DNA of 64,000 nt from Lacticaseibacillus rhamnosus (GCF_900636965.1 NZ_LR134331.1:1302001-1366000), one strand, 5' to 3'; shown: positions 12,199-22,210, numbered from the stretch's first letter. Notes: generated from the letters alone by a model not told the origin. Made by a program: numbers and translations.

Positions 12199-13416
12199 AT
12201 GGAGGACAACATACGCAAGTCACTGCAAATTAAATCAGTGACGCCTAAGGATCTTGAACAGTTCAACGACCTTTTGACTTATGTATTTCAGGTCACGCAA
12301 AAAGATCTGGAACAATCTGGGTATGAAGAAGGGGAACTTGAACGGGCCAAGCGTCCGGTTTTGGAAAAGTCGGACGTATTGGGATGGTTTCATCAAAATG
12401 AGCTGGTCAGTTCGCTGGCAATCTATCCGTGCACCGTCAATATTCACGGCACCTTATATCAGATGGCTGGTTTAACCGGAGTCGGCACTTATCCGGAGTA
12501 CGCAGGGCATGGCTTAATGCACGATTTGGTGAAGTTAGGCTTAGAGCACATGCGGCAACATAAGCAATGGATTTCCTATCTGTATCCGTATAGTATTCCG
12601 TTTTATCGGAAAAAAGGCTGGGAAATCATGTCTGATCATCTGACGTTTGATGTGAAGGATACCCAGTTGCCGAAACAAGTCGAGGTTCCGGGTCACGTTG
12701 AACGGCTGGAGATAGATGATCCTGATGTGATTGAAACTTACAATCGCTTTGCCATGAAAAATCACGGTGCCATGATTCGCAATCAGCTAAACTGGGATGA
12801 ATATTGGCGTTGGGAAAATGAAGAAGAGCGAACAGCCGGCGTGTATTATGATGCCAATGACGAACCTCAAGGCTATGTTTTATACTGGATTGCCGATGAA
12901 GTTTTTCACGTCAAAGAAATGATTTATACCAATCAAGAGGCACGCGTAGGCTTGTGGAATTTTATCAGTGCCCACTTTTCAATGGTGACCCACGTTAAGG
13001 GCAATATCTATAAAAACGAGCCGTTACATTTTCTTCTGGACGATGGCGATATTTATCAAACTATCAAGCCGTATTATATGGCGCGAATTGTGGACGTTAA
13101 AGCATTTCTGGCACAATATCCGTTTGCTGCCGAGACGACAGAACCGTTTCATTTCGTTGTAAGTGATCCCTTGGCGCCGTGGAATAATGGGACATTTGGC
13201 GTTTATTGGGATGAGCATCAGCAGGTAAAAATTACGAACCGACCTGTTGGCGAAGCGATTACGACGGACATTCAAACCTTAACCACGATGTTAATGAGTT
13301 ACCGGCGCCCATCCTATTTAGCCCAAATCGAGCGTTTGTCTGCTAGCAAACATGCGATCAAGTTGTTGGAGAATGCGGTACCGATGGAAGAGCCTTATTT
13401 TTCGGACTATTTCTGA
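12199..13416 (+). CDS. Eis-like GNAT N-acetyltransferase
   Basis: A 405-residue protein with the layout of the Eis family: N-terminal GNAT domain, second GNAT-like domain and C-terminal sterol-carrier-like domain. The acetyl-CoA loop is represented by GLTGVGTYPEYAGHGLMHDL (about residues 94-113), followed by YPYSIPFYRKKGWE. Family members acetylate amines, including aminoglycosides in some species; the substrate here is unknown. GAAGGAG is about 9 bases before ATG 12199. Only five bases separate it from recD2, and a terminator follows at 13.5 kb. Confidence 0.83.
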   Translation: MEDNIRKSLQIKSVTPKDLEQFNDLLTYVFQVTQKDLEQSGYEEGELERAKRPVLEKSDVLGWFHQNELVSSLAIYPCTVNIHGTLYQMAGLTGVGTYPEYAGHGLMHDLVKLGLEHMRQHKQWISYLYPYSIPFYRKKGWEIMSDHLTFDVKDTQLPKQVEVPGHVERLEIDDPDVIETYNRFAMKNHGAMIRNQLNWDEYWRWENEEERTAGVYYDANDEPQGYVLYWIADEVFHVKEMIYTNQEARVGLWNFISAHFSMVTHVKGNIYKNEPLHFLLDDGDIYQTIKPYYMARIVDVKAFLAQYPFAAETTEPFHFVVSDPLAPWNNGTFGVYWDEHQQVKITNRPVGEAITTDIQTLTTMLMSYRRPSYLAQIERLSASKHAIKLLENAVPMEEPYFSDYF

Positions 13417-13485
13417 TCGGCATTTCGAAAGACTGCATGCTGTTGTCAAAGCCTGCACGTGATGGGTTTTATGTGATAAAAGCGA

Positions 13486-13523
13486 AAAAGCCTCAGACTG
13501 ATTTTTATCTGAAGGCTTTTTTT
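13486..13523 (+). terminator. terminator after Eis-like gene
   Basis: AAAGCCTCAGA pairs with TCTGAAGGCTTT (one bulge), then a run of T. The A-rich left flank lets it also serve dagK, which ends on the other strand at 13546. Confidence 0.8.
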
Positions 13524-13545
13524 AATTGGAAACTATTTAAAAAGG

Positions 13546-14496
13546 TTAAATACTACGGTCAATCCAAAACTTTTGGGAGGCCACCGAAAAGTCGATTTCA
13601 AACGGGCGTGTTCCCATTTCTTCGCCATCCATTTGGCCAAATTCCAGTGAACTGGTTTCAACTGTCAACTTTTTGGCGTGAAAAAGATGCACCGCGCGAC
13701 TTGTTGGAGCCTTGCCGCGCATGAGTTGAATCATCGCGAATGCCCAGGACACGATATTAAACCATTCGACAATGATCAAATCAAGATGCCCATCAGTCGG
13801 GTCAGCCGGCTTATAGATTTGAATACCACCGCCAAAATAGGGAATGTTTGTCGTTGTGCAAATGTAGGCGCGATGAAAAAAATGCCGGACGCCTTTTTCA
13901 TAGACCGCAACCGGAAACGGGCGGCGGGTTAGCAAACTCCCAATAACGTGAAACAAGTAAGTTAATTTACCGAGATGAAATTTATTTAGCAGCTGTTTAC
14001 TATCGCTGTGATTGGCTGCACTGACAACCGCCGCATCAAAGCCAATCCCGATATTATTGACAAAATAACCGGTTTCATCACGAGTACGTTCATGATAACG
14101 GCCAATATCGATTGCAACCGGTTTAGTGGCTTGCAGTACCTGTTCTAGCGCGTGCATTGGATCTTCCGACATCCCGATACCGCGAGCAAAATCATTGCCG
14201 GATCCGGCCGGTACATAGGCGACGGGCAGATCGTGCTGCCGGGTACCGATTAAACCGTTGATGGCTTGATTTAATGTGCCATCGCCGCCGATCACCAGTA
14301 AAATAGCATGGTCGCGGGTATTAAAATTACCAATTTGTTTCGCGATGATATTGGTATGACCGGGATAGCGGGAGGTTTTGATTGCATAAGGCAATTGGCG
14401 TTGGTCTAAGACGGCTTTAACCTGTTTAAAAATAGGAATTGCTGCTCCGCCACCTGCCGCCGGGTTATAGATGAGATAATAAAAAACAGCCGCCAT
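13546..14496 (-). CDS. dagK: diacylglycerol kinase / lipid kinase (YegS-DagK family)
   Basis: A 316-residue lipid kinase that phosphorylates diacylglycerol to phosphatidic acid, recycling DAG released in lipoteichoic acid synthesis. The glycine-rich NPAAGGG is at the N-terminus. The nucleotide motif GGDGTLNQAINGL and the family hallmark PAGSGNDFARG are intact. The C-terminal beta domain contains DGHLDLIIVE. ATG 14496 has AGGAGG 7 bases upstream; the in-frame TTG just before it is not needed. It stands alone: the rnjA terminator is upstream and a convergent gene downstream. Confidence 0.9.
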   Translation of the reverse strand: MAAVFYYLIYNPAAGGGAAIPIFKQVKAVLDQRQLPYAIKTSRYPGHTNIIAKQIGNFNTRDHAILLVIGGDGTLNQAINGLIGTRQHDLPVAYVPAGSGNDFARGIGMSEDPMHALEQVLQATKPVAIDIGRYHERTRDETGYFVNNIGIGFDAAVVSAANHSDSKQLLNKFHLGKLTYLFHVIGSLLTRRPFPVAVYEKGVRHFFHRAYICTTTNIPYFGGGIQIYKPADPTDGHLDLIIVEWFNIVSWAFAMIQLMRGKAPTSRAVHLFHAKKLTVETSSLEFGQMDGEEMGTRPFEIDFSVASQKFWIDRSI

Positions 14497-14679
14497 CAAC
14501 TTTCCTCCTAATTAGACACGCAATCAATTATACCGAAAAAGCCAAGAAAAACAATATTACCGTCATATTTGAATAGCATATTCGTCAATAGAAGTAAACT
14601 TAACTTTTCAGCAAAGCCGGCGTAACGGTCAGGGGGCCTTTCAAAAAGATTAACGTTTAAATGGCAGGTTAAAAATTGC

Positions 14680-14717
14680 AAAAAAACACCGCACAGCTTA
14701 CATGGCAGGTGCGGTGT
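14680..14717 (-). terminator. terminator of rpoY-rnjA
   Basis: Read on the minus strand, ACACCGCAC pairs with GTGCGGTGT, followed by seven T. The 14498-14747 gap otherwise holds only the dagK promoter region. Confidence 0.87.
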
Positions 14718-14747
14718 GAGAATAAATATTTGAGATTGTGAAGGCTG

Positions 14748-16430
14748 CTATAGCAGAATCAGCATCGGTAGAATAACCGGATGACGTTCGGTTTTATCAA
14801 AAAGGAATTCCTGCAAGCTGCTGGTAATCGCATCCTTCAAGGTAGCTTCGGTGACCTTTTCATTATTTGAAAAAGTTGATTTGATAGTGCGATAAACCCG
14901 CCGCTGAGCCTGGTTGATCAGTTCCCCGGATTCACGCATGTAGATAAAGCCGCGAGAGAGTAAATCAGGACCGGCCAGCACCGCTTGTTTTTGCATATTG
15001 ATCGTTGCAACCACAACGACCAAACCTTCTTCGGATAACATGCGGCGATCGCGAATCACGGCATTACCGATATCACCGACACCGCTACCGTCAATGTAGA
15101 CGTCACCAGCAGGGAAGTGTCCGGCAATTCGCGCACTTTTTTCGGTTAACGCCAGCACGTCGCCATTTTCCATGATGAAGCAGTTTTTCTCTGGAACCCC
15201 GCATTGTTGGGCGAGTTCGCAGTGAATTTTTTGCATCCGGTATTCGCCGTGGCAAGCCATGAAGAATTTCGGCTTAATCAGACGAAGCATTAATTTTTGA
15301 TCTTCTTGACCACCATGTCCGGACGTGTGGACGTTGTTGACCTTGCCGTGAATCACTTCTGCGCCGGCTTCGCTTAACTGGTTGATCACGTGATTGACGC
15401 TGACCGTATTGCCGGGAATCGGGTTGCTGGAGAAGATCACCGTATCTCCTGGTTGAATACTGATCTGCCGGTGAGTTCCGTTGGCAATTCGACTTAACGC
15501 AGCCATAGGTTCACCTTGCGAGCCAGTACATAGAATCATTACTTTATCGGCTGGCAATGAATTCAGTTGATGTGCATCCACTAAGACGTCATCGGGAATA
15601 TTAAGGTAACCTAACTCACGGCCATTCACCATTGCCGTTTCCATAGACCGTCCGAAAACCGCAATCTTGCGGCCATGTGCCATTGCTGCATCGGCCGCTT
15701 GAGCAATCCGTGAAATGTTGGAAGCAAAAGTGGCAAAAATGATGCGGCCATCAATCCGGTCGAAAATATGCCGAATTGACTTGCCGACGAAACGCTCTGA
15801 TTTTGTAAAAGTCGGAATTTCAGCATTGGTCGAGTCAGACATCAAGACCAAAACGCCTTCTTCGGCGAACCGGCACATTTTTTGGAAATTCGGTGATGGC
15901 TGATCCCCAACCGGAGTCAAATCAAACTTGAAGTCCCCGGTTTGGATGACAATTCCTTGTGGCGTATGCACCGCAATCCCGAGCGTATCCGGGATACTGT
16001 GGGTGGTACGGAAAAATTCGACACTTAGCTTTTTAAACTTCAAAACCGTGTCTTCGTTGATTTCAGTTAACTTTGTGGTCCGTAATAACCCATGTTCTTC
16101 AAGTTTGCCGCGAATCAACGCTGCCGCTAATGGGCCGGCATAGATGGGAACGTTGGGCACTTGCTGGAGAAAATAGGGAATCCCGCCGATATGATCTTCG
16201 TGGCCGTGGGTGATGACCAAAGCTTTGATCTTATCTTTGTTTTGAACCAAATAGGAGTAATCGGAAATAACATAATCAATCCCAAGTAAATCGTCTTCGG
16301 GGAATTTAATCCCTGCATCAATGACGATGATCTCATCTTGGAATTGAACCCCGTACATGTTCTTCCCGATTTCACCTAAACCGCCGACAGCAAAGACGGC
16401 GGTTTCGTTATTTTTAATATTTAATTTCAT
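14748..16430 (-). CDS. rnjA: ribonuclease J1
   Basis: A 560-residue metallo-beta-lactamase/beta-CASP nuclease with 5'-3' exo- and endonuclease activity, central to mRNA decay and rRNA maturation. The full metal motif [10 protein letters not shown] is present, with [12 protein letters not shown] and [11 protein letters not shown] in the beta-CASP and C-terminal motifs. [13 protein letters not shown] near the start is typical of RNase J. ATG 16430 lies four bases after the rpoY stop with no strong ribosome binding site, so translational coupling is likely. The rpoY-rnjA pair is conserved across Firmicutes. A second, diverged RNase J is at 42.9 kb. Confidence 0.94.
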   Translation of the reverse strand: MKLNIKNNETAVFAVGGLGEIGKNMYGVQFQDEIIVIDAGIKFPEDDLLGIDYVISDYSYLVQNKDKIKALVITHGHEDHIGGIPYFLQQVPNVPIYAGPLAAALIRGKLEEHGLLRTTKLTEINEDTVLKFKKLSVEFFRTTHSIPDTLGIAVHTPQGIVIQTGDFKFDLTPVGDQPSPNFQKMCRFAEEGVLVLMSDSTNAEIPTFTKSERFVGKSIRHIFDRIDGRIIFATFASNISRIAQAADAAMAHGRKIAVFGRSMETAMVNGRELGYLNIPDDVLVDAHQLNSLPADKVMILCTGSQGEPMAALSRIANGTHRQISIQPGDTVIFSSNPIPGNTVSVNHVINQLSEAGAEVIHGKVNNVHTSGHGGQEDQKLMLRLIKPKFFMACHGEYRMQKIHCELAQQCGVPEKNCFIMENGDVLALTEKSARIAGHFPAGDVYIDGSGVGDIGNAVIRDRRMLSEEGLVVVVATINMQKQAVLAGPDLLSRGFIYMRESGELINQAQRRVYRTIKSTFSNNEKVTEATLKDAITSSLQEFLFDKTERHPVILPMLILL

Positions 16431-16434
16431 ATGA

Positions 16435-16647
16435 TTAGAAAGTGGTCAGCTTGAAATTGGCTGACTTTTCCTCATACTCCAGGAAATTTCCAGAAAGTTC
16501 CTGAATAAATTCAATATTGTAAGGCGTGTTGGCTTCTACAAGCGCACGCGCCTCAACCGCAGATGGCGCCTCGAGGTATAGCGTCTGAGTGGTTTCCCGT
16601 CGCGGATTTTGGATCTTGTCTTTTTGATATAAGACTTTGTAGATCAT
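16435..16647 (-). CDS. rpoY: RNA polymerase epsilon subunit (RpoY)
   Basis: A 70-residue protein of the DUF1447/RpoY family, a small RNA polymerase accessory subunit of Firmicutes. Recognisable features are [11 protein letters not shown] at the start, [15 protein letters not shown] in the middle and [15 protein letters not shown] near the end. ATG 16647 has GGAAGGAG upstream. An in-frame extension to 16671 would include the ribosome binding site and is rejected. Directly upstream of rnjA, the conserved arrangement. Confidence 0.92.
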   Translation of the reverse strand: MIYKVLYQKDKIQNPRRETTQTLYLEAPSAVEARALVEANTPYNIEFIQELSGNFLEYEEKSANFKLTTF

Positions 16648-16863
16648 GTTTGGACTCCTTCCGTGGTACAAAAAGAAAGGAAGTGCAACAAAACAGCTTC
16701 CGAAAAAAAGGACATGCCATCAAGATGACGAACCACAAAAAGCATGGGCGATCTTGCTGGAATGGCCGATGTTTCGTCGCTTGAACCGCAAAATGGCAAC
16801 ATAACACCATTGCCGTGGTCCATTTCCTGCCACAACTCCTAAAACTTTTATGACCGATCGATT

Positions 16864-16894
16864 TGTTGTGAATACAACAGCTAGGCATAGTTTA
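16864..16894 (-). promoter_or_regulatory. likely rpoY-rnjA promoter with adjacent palindrome
   Basis: On the minus strand TGC-TAAACT (16889-16894 plus one TGn) looks like an extended -10. Just downstream, near the expected start of transcription, TGTTGT-GAAT-ACAACA (16864-16879) is a perfect 6-bp inverted repeat that could be an operator or a 5'-end hairpin. The remainder of the 16648-17141 gap has no gene I can support. Confidence 0.4.
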
Positions 16895-17141
16895 GCATAT
16901 TTAATGGAGCGTGAACAGCTTACGAGCATCACAGACGTGCCTGCTGGCGAATCAGCTAATTGTGGCAAGAAAAGTTTAACGTACTTGGTCGATACCTCGA
17001 TCATAGCTGGACGGCCCCGACTACCAGACTTTTTAGTACCGAGGAGCTGCCCTTTTAAGTAGCAATGGTGAGTTAATCGTTGAACTTAGGTATAATGAAG
17101 ACAGGTACGTTCGCAGAATCAGCGTGAAAGGGGTGGATGCC

Positions 17142-17594
17142 ATGGTCTGGCTTCTGATTGTTGTACTGCTTGTTGTGCTTGCCACTCTCTGGTTATTCAG
17201 AAAACGTTGGCGGCGAAACAAGGCGATTCAGATCCTGCTCTACCACAGCCAACGATTAACCGATCAGGCGATGACAGAGGCTCTACAGCAGCTTGGCATC
17301 TCAACTGACAAGCCGATGACGTCAAAGCCCATCGCCGATATTTGGGGGCATGGGGTGATGGCATTTTCATATCAAATTTCGTCAAGTCTGGGGAAAGTCA
17401 CCCAGCCGGCACTTGATCAAGCTTTACGCCAAGCAGCCAGACAGTTAGACATTGCCAGCTCAGATCCGGCATTGCCACCGTTTGTTTTAACCGATTTTTT
17501 TGAACTCGAAGGCGAATTACATATTGATGTTGCCTTTATTACTAACGAGGCAACTATTGAATATGTTCGCGACGTTAATCGTGTGTCGTCATAG
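17142..17594 (+). CDS. membrane-anchored protein, unknown function
   Basis: A 150-residue protein with one N-terminal transmembrane helix (VWLLIVVLLVVLATLWLF), a strongly basic stop-transfer stretch (RKRWRRNK), and a soluble cytoplasmic part of about 120 residues. I do not recognise a family. ATG 17142 is chosen because AAAGGGGTGG precedes it; an upstream in-frame GTG at 17124 lacks such a site. A TATAAT at 17091-17096 is a plausible -10. The DUF6483-like gene follows after 22 bases. Confidence 0.75.
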   Translation: MVWLLIVVLLVVLATLWLFRKRWRRNKAIQILLYHSQRLTDQAMTEALQQLGISTDKPMTSKPIADIWGHGVMAFSYQISSSLGKVTQPALDQALRQAARQLDIASSDPALPPFVLTDFFELEGELHIDVAFITNEATIEYVRDVNRVSS

Positions 17595-17616
17595 GCAGAT
17601 AAGGAGCTCGCGCGAT

Positions 17617-17916
17617 ATGAATGATGATCAAGACTTAATCATGCGTCAAATCAAAAGCTTTGCTCAGGGATTAGGCGCTGCTTTGGGCAAAAATCAACGC
17701 AAATCAGACCAACCCGTGATCGTTTTTCACGAAGCAGAAGTGAGTCTGGCCAGTTATCAAAAAACGCTCATGACTGTGATTCGTGAAAAAGGGTTAATCG
17801 CGGCCCAAGCACAATTGAAAAAGTGGCAACAGACAAGATTGTCTGCTCACCAATATCAGCGTTTAAATGCGTGGATTCAAGAACAGCAGTTAATAAATCG
17901 TAATCCGGACAAGTAA
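17617..17916 (+). CDS. small soluble protein, possibly DUF6483 family
   Basis: A 99-residue, mostly helical, charged protein (MNDDQDLIMRQIKSFAQGLG at the start). The pattern DxIMRQIK followed by a Gly/Ala-rich helix recalls DUF6483 proteins of Firmicutes, but I hold that loosely; no function is known. AAGGAG lies before ATG 17617. The longer frame reaching back to 17500 overlaps the previous gene and is not credible. Likely co-transcribed with the membrane-anchored gene upstream. Confidence 0.75.
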   Translation: MNDDQDLIMRQIKSFAQGLGAALGKNQRKSDQPVIVFHEAEVSLASYQKTLMTVIREKGLIAAQAQLKKWQQTRLSAHQYQRLNAWIQEQQLINRNPDK

Positions 17917-17950
17917 AAAAGCAGCGAGCCGTTTTATAAGGCTCGCTGCT
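17914..17950 (-). terminator. terminator of def (also end of the plus-strand pair)
   Basis: AGCAGCGAGCC pairs with GGCTCGCTGCT around a nine-base loop. The T run is on the minus strand, so it is best oriented for def; the stem may also stop the convergent transcript. Confidence 0.85.
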
Positions 17951-17957
17951 TCATTGT

Positions 17958-18512
17958 TTAATGGATCAGAACCGCTTCCGGATCAATCGAGAAGGGATGT
18001 TCCTTGTTAATGTGGTCATAGAATAAAACGCCATTGAGGTGGTCGATTTCATGTTGACAAACAATTGCCGGATAGTTTTTGAGTCGGACTTTTTTGTGTT
18101 CGCCGGCTTCGTTTTGGTAAGCAATCGTAATGCGATCGGCACGGACAACGTAACCCGGAACATCTTTATCAACCGAGAGACAACCTTCGCCTTCAGCCAA
18201 TGCGGCATGTTGCACACTGTTACTAATAATCCGCGGATTAATTAAAACTTCTTTGAAGAGAATTTCATCGTTGTCACCAGGAACCAAGACAGCGGCCATT
18301 GCTTTACTTTGACCAACTTGCGGCGCTGCCAAACCAACACCCGGACGCAAATGATATTTCTCGTTTTGCTCTTCGTCTTGGCTGATAACCAAGTATGCCA
18401 TCATATCATGCGCCAATTGCTTATCTTCATCGGAAAGCGGAAAAGTAACCGGTTTGGCCCTTTCTCGCAAAACCTTAGCGCCGTCACGGGTGATATCCTT
18501 CATTAAATACAC
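17958..18512 (-). CDS. def: peptide deformylase
   Basis: A 184-residue metalloenzyme that removes the formyl group from nascent proteins. All three motifs are present: [17 protein letters not shown] (metal Cys) and HEIDHLNG (two metal His and the catalytic Glu). The length and the insert are typical of Gram-positive type 2 deformylases. The GTG start at 18512 is supported by GGAGG eight bases upstream; the Met at residue 4 is a weaker alternative. Monocistronic, divergent from the M-box transcript. Confidence 0.94.
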   Translation of the reverse strand: MYLMKDITRDGAKVLRERAKPVTFPLSDEDKQLAHDMMAYLVISQDEEQNEKYHLRPGVGLAAPQVGQSKAMAAVLVPGDNDEILFKEVLINPRIISNSVQHAALAEGEGCLSVDKDVPGYVVRADRITIAYQNEAGEHKKVRLKNYPAIVCQHEIDHLNGVLFYDHINKEHPFSIDPEAVLIH

Positions 18513-18598
18513 GATCCGTACCTCCGTTCATTTCTTCTATTAGATTAGCACAGGAGCGAAAATGTGAAAAGCGCGTTATTGCAGCAGGAGTCGGAGTG

Positions 18599-18627
18599 TT
18601 GACATCTACCACCCAATCCTCTATCAT
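18599..18627 (+). promoter_or_regulatory. promoter of the M-box transcript
   Basis: A consensus -35 TTGACA (18599-18604), 17-base spacer and TATCAT (18622-18627), placing transcription start just before the M-box aptamer. Confidence 0.8.
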
Positions 18628-18644
18628 ATAGAAGGTTCAACAAA

Positions 18645-18808
18645 TACGGTGCTTTCCGTTAGGTGAGGCTCCTATACGAACAATGCTGCTGCTCAGAAAC
18701 ATCGAGAGATGCCAATTGAGTCAACTGCGTCTGCCCATTAAGGCTTACGCTAATGCAGCTGAAGCTCGCTTCTAGGCGTATAGTGCTAAAACTAAACGAT
18801 TGGGATGC
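18645..18808 (+). promoter_or_regulatory. M-box (ykoK) magnesium riboswitch
   Basis: The most conserved M-box segments occur in order: GTTAGGTGAGGCTCCTAT, then ATGCTGCTGCTCAGAAAC, ATCGAGAGATGCCAATTGAG, TCAAC, and later GCTTACGCTAATGCAGCTGAA and CGCTTCTAGGCGTATAGTGC. This is the Mg2+-sensing leader that in Firmicutes controls Mg2+ transport genes. A terminator starts a few bases after it, so transcription attenuation by Mg2+ is expected. Confidence 0.9.
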
Positions 18809-18813
18809 TTTTT

Positions 18814-18847
18814 CTGCACGCTCTCAATCGGCGTGCAGTTTTTTTGC
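18814..18847 (+). terminator. M-box expression-platform terminator
   Basis: CTGCACGC pairs with GCGTGCAG around TCTCAATCG, then at least seven T. Lies between the aptamer and the leader ORF. Confidence 0.87.
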
Positions 18848-18877
18848 TTGATGGGAAGAAAAAAGGTGGTGAGCATA

Positions 18878-18967
18878 ATGGAACAATCTTCAAAGAGTAG
18901 TGGTAGTAGTAGCGATTTAGCAGATCCCGGAAGGCCCATTATGCTGCCACTACGATCTCTTAAGTGA
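18878..18967 (+). CDS. 29-residue leader ORF downstream of the M-box
   Basis: ATG 18878 follows AAGGTGGTGAG. The frame encodes 29 residues, beginning MEQSSKSSGSSSDLADPGRP (Ser-rich, then Pro-rich), and ends at TGA 18965-18967. Translation runs across the left arm of a long hairpin (18924-19006). The right arm of that hairpin ends just before the ribosome binding site of the pump-like gene. It could be a true small protein or a regulatory leader peptide; I do not recognise the sequence. Confidence 0.5.
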   Translation: MEQSSKSSGSSSDLADPGRPIMLPLRSLK

Positions 18968-19006
18968 AATTAATGGATTCGGCAGCATCGCGGCTCTTCC
19001 CGGGAT
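18924..19006 (+). promoter_or_regulatory. long hairpin between leader ORF and pump-like gene
   Basis: ATCCCGG...ATGCTGCC on the left pairs with GGCAGCAT...CCGGGAT on the right, with GGC/GCC in between and a 32-base loop that contains the leader ORF stop codon. The GGAAGGAG of the next gene begins a few bases after the right arm, so ribosome movement on the leader could change its accessibility. Confidence 0.5.
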
Positions 19007-19024
19007 ACGGGAAGGAGTTTGTCG

Positions 19025-19840
19025 ATGTTGATGATGGTATCAAGCGGTCTGACACGCTACGAAGCGCAGAAGGCCCAAAAAACAACTACCATACGCCAAG
19101 AAACGATCAGCAAGACGAATCTCTTTTTGCCCTTGCTGATGACATTGGCTGGTGTGAGCAGTTTAATTATGGTTATGAGCCACAGCTGGTTTTTAACTGC
19201 TATTGTTGCGATTTTGGCTAGTTTGACGGTGATGGTCATTGCTTATTTGGCAAAAGCAATCACGCGCCATCAAGGTCAGCCGCAGCAGCCAGTGTTGGTC
19301 GTGCGTGACGGATTGGTTCGTCAAGTTCGCGCGCAAGATCTCGTTGTTGGTGATGTTTTAATGCTGACAGCAGGAGAAAAGCTGCCGGTTGATGTTGCAT
19401 TAGCTCCTGGTGCATCCGTAACCTTGCCACGTGACCTGGCCGGGCTGCTGATTTTGTTAAATCGGCGGGTGCCAACCGGGGTGGGTATTGCCGGTGCTGT
19501 GATGGCAACCGATACCCAGGCAACAGTGACCGCAGTTTTAAATGACGGATTGCTTGATCATGGACTCAAGCAATTGGCTGGACAATCTGTTACAACAACG
19601 CCAACTTCACTTGTAACGAGTGCGGTTGCCGGCCTGAAATTGGTCTTACAACAGATTTGCCGAATTTTCCGTCTGGCTGTATCAGTTGCGTCACTTGAAA
19701 TGTTAAAAAATAAGCAAATAGACCGAGACGAGCAGATTCGGGTAGAGATCGCATTTGCTCATCACGCTACCTTGGTTGGGGCCATGAAACATCACAGTAA
19801 AACTAGTGATTTTCGGCACAACCAAGATCCAGTCTCGTGA
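19025..19840 (+). CDS. truncated P-type ATPase-like protein under M-box control
   Basis: A 271-residue protein resembling only the front of a cation P-type ATPase. Two hydrophobic helices (about residues 30-75, LFLPLLMTLAG and FLTAIVAILASLTVMVIAYL) precede a typical actuator-domain strand pattern (VVRDGLVRQVRAQDLVVGDV, then EKLPVDVAL). The TGES loop is missing, and there is no DKTGT phosphorylation site or hinge motif, so it cannot be an ATP-driven pump. The C-terminus is unlike any ATPase I know. ATG 19025 has GGAAGGAG 7 bases upstream. With the Mg2+ riboswitch ahead of it, a role in Mg2+ homeostasis, perhaps as a regulator, or a decayed MgtA-type gene are the two readings. Confidence 0.7.
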   Translation: MLMMVSSGLTRYEAQKAQKTTTIRQETISKTNLFLPLLMTLAGVSSLIMVMSHSWFLTAIVAILASLTVMVIAYLAKAITRHQGQPQQPVLVVRDGLVRQVRAQDLVVGDVLMLTAGEKLPVDVALAPGASVTLPRDLAGLLILLNRRVPTGVGIAGAVMATDTQATVTAVLNDGLLDHGLKQLAGQSVTTTPTSLVTSAVAGLKLVLQQICRIFRLAVSVASLEMLKNKQIDRDEQIRVEIAFAHHATLVGAMKHHSKTSDFRHNQDPVS

Positions 19841-19865
19841 AGCTTGGTCATTAAATTCAATTATG

Positions 19866-19900
19866 AAAGCATGCGCTTGTGAAGGCGCATGCTTTCTTTG
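19866..19900 (+). terminator. terminator after the pump-like gene
   Basis: AAAGCATGCGC pairs with GCGCATGCTTT, followed by a T-rich stretch. Confidence 0.82.
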
Positions 19901-19990
19901 TGTTTTAGTTTAAAAAGTATTCTGTTATAGTCCATTAAGCTTTCGGATAAGCGGCAATCTTATCGCAAGTCAGTTCTTGCTCACCTTGAA

Positions 19991-20005
19991 ATAAAACGCT
20001 TGCAA
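19991..20005 (+). promoter_or_regulatory. candidate cre site before pdhA
   Basis: ATAAAACGCTTGCAA matches the CcpA operator pattern TGAAAACGCTTTCA at about 12 of 14 central positions. It lies about 100 bases before pdhA, so carbon catabolite control of the PDH operon is plausible. No other feature was seen in the rest of the 19901-20100 gap apart from a weak TATAGT -10. Confidence 0.5.
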
Positions 20006-20073
20006 CAAGAATTTTGCAATGTTACGCTTTCTTTGTAGGAGTTTTAATTAGTACAGTTTTCCTGAGTTAATGA

Positions 20074-21213
<1,140 letters not shown>

Positions 21214-21215
21214 CC

Positions 21216-22193
21216 ATGGCACAAAAAACAATGATCCAAGCCATTACCGATGCGCTTGATGTTGAGTTGGCGAACGACCCTAAGACCTTGGTATTCGGCG
21301 AAGATGTTGGTAAGAATGGCGGGGTTTTCCGGGCAACCGATGGCTTACAGGCCAAACACGGTGAGGATCGTGTTTTCGATACACCATTGGCAGAATCAGG
21401 CATTAGCGGTTTGGCAATTGGACTTGCCTTGACTGGTTGGCGGCCAATTCCGGAAATTCAGTTCTTTGGTTTCGTTTTTGAAACGATGGATAGCATTGGC
21501 GGGCAAATGTCACGTATGCGCTATCGGATGGGCGGAACACGGTCCATGCCGATTACGATTCGGGCACCGTTTGGCGGTGGCGTCCATACACCGGAAATGC
21601 ATAGTGATAATTTTGAAGGATTGATCGCTCAATTTCCTGGTATGCGGGTTGTTATTCCAAGTAATCCATATGACGCCAAGGGGTTACTGATCAGTTCGAT
21701 TCGCAGTAACGATCCGGTTTTGTTCCTGGAACACATGAAACTTTATCGTTCATTCCGGCAAGATGTTCCGGATGGCACTTACACGGTTCCACTGGATAAA
21801 GCAGCCGTTACCCGCGAAGGCACAGATGTTTCGATTATCACTTATGGTGCGATGGTTCGCGAAGCACTTAAGGCAGCTGATAATCTGGCGAAAGACGGCA
21901 TCAACGCTGAGATTGTGGATTTACGGACGATTGCACCGCTTGACGTCGAGACGATCATTGCTTCCGTCAAAAAGACACACAAAGCGGTTGTGGTTCAGGA
22001 AGCGCAGCGGATGGCCGGCGTTGCTTCTAATGTGATCAGTGAAATTTCTGAGCGGGCCATTTTATCGCTTGAGGCACCGATTGGTCGGGTCGCGGCTCCA
22101 GATACCCCATTCCCATTTGGCCAAGCGGAGAATATCTGGTTACCAAATGCTAAGGATATCGAAGCTAAAGTTCGGGAAACTGTCAATTTCTAG
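21216..22193 (+). CDS. pdhB: pyruvate dehydrogenase E1 beta subunit
   Basis: A 325-residue transketolase-like partner of PdhA, forming the E1 heterotetramer that transfers the acetyl group to lipoyl-E2. [18 protein letters not shown] and [16 protein letters not shown] near the N-terminus are family signatures. The C-terminal transketolase domain includes [18 protein letters not shown] and [19 protein letters not shown] inside the end of pdhA serves ATG 21216. Confidence 0.95.
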   Translation: MAQKTMIQAITDALDVELANDPKTLVFGEDVGKNGGVFRATDGLQAKHGEDRVFDTPLAESGISGLAIGLALTGWRPIPEIQFFGFVFETMDSIGGQMSRMRYRMGGTRSMPITIRAPFGGGVHTPEMHSDNFEGLIAQFPGMRVVIPSNPYDAKGLLISSIRSNDPVLFLEHMKLYRSFRQDVPDGTYTVPLDKAAVTREGTDVSIITYGAMVREALKAADNLAKDGINAEIVDLRTIAPLDVETIIASVKKTHKAVVVQEAQRMAGVASNVISEISERAILSLEAPIGRVAAPDTPFPFGQAENIWLPNAKDIEAKVRETVNF

Positions 22194-22210
22194 AGAGAAG
22201 AGGTGCCAAC

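Noticed and set aside
18588-18600. AGTCGGAGTGT next to the M-box promoter, identical to 11 bases of copy D
   Set aside because: Too short to be assigned to the repeat family; could be chance or a relic end.
18964-19221. 85-codon ORF overlapping the pump-like gene
   Set aside because: GTG start without a ribosome binding site, poor composition, and mostly overlaps the better-supported frame at 19025.
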